Shown here: one piece after another, positions 62,503-64,000 of the stretch
Numbering within the stretch: the first letter of the stretch is position 1
How the letters are laid out: each line of letters opens with the position of its first letter
Assembly: GCF_014873855.1 (NCBI RefSeq)
Contig: NZ_JADBEL010000008.1
Span: forward strand, 67,741-131,740
DNA: 64,000 bases
Reading direction: 5' to 3'
From: Sporosarcina limicola
GTDB lineage: Bacteria > Bacillota > Bacilli > Bacillales_A > Planococcaceae
Notes under the pieces: model-generated
Told to the model about the DNA's origin: nothing
The model's database searches: none
The model's input: only the letters and a program-made list of their open reading frames with translations
Program-made: the position numbers and the translations under genes

Positions 62503-62514
62503 AGGAGTGGGAAC

Positions 62515-62859
62515 ATGCTAAATGTTAACGGAGTGGCCATCCCCACTCCCTCTGATTATTCAGTGGGTATTCTTGATATTTCAAAAGCAGAAAGGAATGC
62601 CAGGGGCGACATGATTATTGAGCGAATCACGACCAAAAGGAAACTGGAAGTGGGTTGGCGCTATCTAAGCAAATCTGATTTGCAGAAGGTCATGAATGCA
62701 GTTAGTCCAGTATTTTTCAAGGTCGAGTATTTAGATCCTCAGACCAATTCGCGTAAGACTGGAACGTTTTACGCCGGAGACAGAAACGTTGGCGCGCTTG
62801 ATTATATGGATGGTAATATCCGATGGAAAGACTGCAAATTCAGTCTGATAGAAAAGTAG
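62515..62859 (+). CDS. phage tail protein, DUF6711-like
   Basis: The 114-residue protein (MLNVNGVAIPTPSDYSVGIL) matches small tail proteins encoded after the tape measure gene in Bacillales siphophages. AAAGGAGTGG before the ATG. Confidence 0.75.
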   Translation: MLNVNGVAIPTPSDYSVGILDISKAERNARGDMIIERITTKRKLEVGWRYLSKSDLQKVMNAVSPVFFKVEYLDPQTNSRKTGTFYAGDRNVGALDYMDGNIRWKDCKFSLIEK

Positions 62860-62868
62860 GTGGTTTGA

Positions 62869-64000
62869 TTGATTGAAGTGAGTCGGGAGTTTAAGCAAGC
62901 AGTTTATGCGCCTATTCGGAAATCGGCTGCTAAAGTCATTTTTGAAATCCTGGATAATGCTGCTTACACGGATGCTACGATTACCGCAAATACAGAAGCT
63001 GAGATTAGTAGAACGGGGCAACTCGTTAATAAAAATCGTAATATGGCCCACAAGTACGCAACGTTTGAGGGGGATTATTTCCGTTTGGACGGCAGTTTCC
63101 GAATCCCTCCACGCCCGGGTGAAGACGGCAGTGAATTAGGTTGGTGGAGTGGGGAGTTGTGCGGCGCTGATGGCGTGTTCGCTGTCCCGCAGACCATCAC
63201 ACTATCGTTTACTGATCCGCACGATTCGATGGGATTAACTGTCCATTTTGATGCGGTAGCCAACGAGTATGCGACTGACTTTGATATCGATGTGTACGAT
63301 GCAGATAACGTATTGATTGCATCTGAAAAGGTAACCGACAATATGGATACCTCTTATGTGTGGGTTAGCGGCCTTGATGCGTACCGAAAAATCGTTATTA
63401 CGGTACGAAAATGGGGAAAATCGTACCGCCGCGCTCGAATTGTAGAAGTAGACTTTGGCGTATTTCAAGAGTACCAGGGAGACAAACTGGTCAAGGTGAA
63501 CTTGATCGAGCAGATGAATGTGGTCGGGGATACGCTCCCGGCCAACGAAATAAAGTTCACGATTGATAACTCAAGTAAAGAGTTCAATATCCTTAATCCA
63601 TCCGGATTCTATCGTTTTTTGAAAGAACGACAGGAATTGTCGCTCGGCATCGGGATCGAGATTGAAGAAGGTGTTTTCGAATATGTGGATACAAAAGGGT
63701 ACTACTTAGTCGATTGGCAATCCGATGAAGGGGCGCTTACGACGACCTTCACAGCTAGAAACATTTTTGAATTGATGGAAAAGGACTATATCCAATCTGC
63801 AACTGGTAATCTATTCGTTTTAGCTGCGGACATTTTGACCAAGGCAGGCGTGACCGATTTTATTATCGACGAATCTCTGAAAGATATTCCTACGACGGGA
63901 TTTGTAGAGAAAATAACATATCGCAAAGCACTTCAATGCATCGGCATCGCGAGTAAAAGCGCGGTACGCCAAGAACGCGACGGATCAGTTATTGTCAAGC
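62869..64000 (+). CDS. large tail-tip protein, cut by the window end
   Basis: A frame of at least 377 codons opens at TTG 62869 after TAGGTGG and is still open at the last base. The beta-rich sequence (LGWWSGELCGADGVFAVPQT, then a later AANEIKFTIDNSS-like region) suggests a distal-tail or baseplate protein with a possible carbohydrate-binding module around residues 85-195. The exact family is not settled. Confidence 0.78.
   Translation, partial: MIEVSREFKQAVYAPIRKSAAKVIFEILDNAAYTDATITANTEAEISRTGQLVNKNRNMAHKYATFEGDYFRLDGSFRIPPRPGEDGSELGWWSGELCGADGVFAVPQTITLSFTDPHDSMGLTVHFDAVANEYATDFDIDVYDADNVLIASEKVTDNMDTSYVWVSGLDAYRKIVITVRKWGKSYRRARIVEVDFGVFQEYQGDKLVKVNLIEQMNVVGDTLPANEIKFTIDNSSKEFNILNPSGFYRFLKERQELSLGIGIEIEEGVFEYVDTKGYYLVDWQSDEGALTTTFTARNIFELMEKDYIQSATGNLFVLAADILTKAGVTDFIIDESLKDIPTTGFVEKITYRKALQCIGIASKSAVRQERDGSVIVK

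Larger units (their letters stand above)
30434..64000. mobile_element. prophage, siphovirus type, left end complete, right end beyond the window
   Basis: Contiguous integrase, lysogeny, replication, packaging, head and tail modules in canonical order. The left boundary must lie between the ABC-F promoter (30433) and the integrase stop (30472); an attL core is expected there, but the other copy is not in the window. Long tape measure and tail chaperone frameshift indicate a long-tailed siphovirus with an SPP1-like head module. Confidence 0.93.

Noticed and set aside
1-64000. tRNA, rRNA and CRISPR arrays
   Set aside because: No cloverleaf with a TTCGA-type T-loop and CCA-adjacent acceptor stem was spotted, no rRNA signatures, and no regularly spaced repeats with unique spacers.

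Overview
The first 30 kb is chromosome of a low-GC, endospore-forming Firmicute of the Planococcaceae, most like Sporosarcina. The call rests on the ypjP-thyA-dfrA, ypmRS-msrAB, odhAB-yojNO and xpaC-yaaN neighbourhoods, a complete GerA-type germinant receptor operon, strong AAGGAGG ribosome sites with many TTG/GTG starts, and no outer-membrane genes. It cannot be placed to species from the sequence alone.

Chromosomal part (1-30.4 kb): a 123-bp tandem intergenic repeat; ypjP, thyA and dfrA (thymidylate and folate metabolism); a DegV/FakB lipid-binding protein; ypmR-ypmS-msrA-msrB-yozE (a lipoprotein esterase and methionine sulfoxide repair); deoD; an S41 C-terminal processing protease; a COG0523 GTPase; a secreted CAP-domain protein; the germination receptor operon; a MATE exporter divergent from murG; odhA-odhB with a structured RNA-like element between them; a DUF6501 protein; yojN-yojO (MoxR-type AAA ATPase and von Willebrand A protein); convergent xpaC-yaaN; a membrane hydrolase; DUF1033; a lipoprotein; and a YkpA-type ABC-F ATPase.

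From about 30.43 kb to the window end lies a siphovirus-type prophage whose right end is outside the window. It starts directly upstream of the ABC-F promoter. Order: integrase; an unknown zinc-finger protein; a scrambled lysogeny module (frameshifted Rha antirepressor, truncated excisionase-like gene, truncated ImmA, intact repressor); cro-like gene; early genes; replication initiator with four 15-bp iteron-like repeats and a DnaC-type loader; BRO/KilAC antirepressor; two tandem paralogues of unknown function; a 580-bp gene-free region of RNA hairpins; a sigma factor with a long C-terminal extension; small early/middle genes; a late-control HTH protein; two cargo genes (winged-helix protein, lipoprotein); terminase, portal, MuF head protein with a toxin-like tail, scaffold, capsid, connectors, a Tad2-like (DUF2829) gene, major tail protein, an OB-fold cargo gene, tail chaperone with a -1 frameshift, tape measure and tail tip genes.

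The genome reads as a standard HK97/SPP1-like siphophage with accessory genes between structural modules. The most interesting parts are the recombination scar in the lysogeny module, the self-contained OB-fold and lipoprotein cargo genes, the MuF toxin/immunity candidate, the Tad2-like gene, and the paralogue pair followed by the hairpin region and extended sigma factor.
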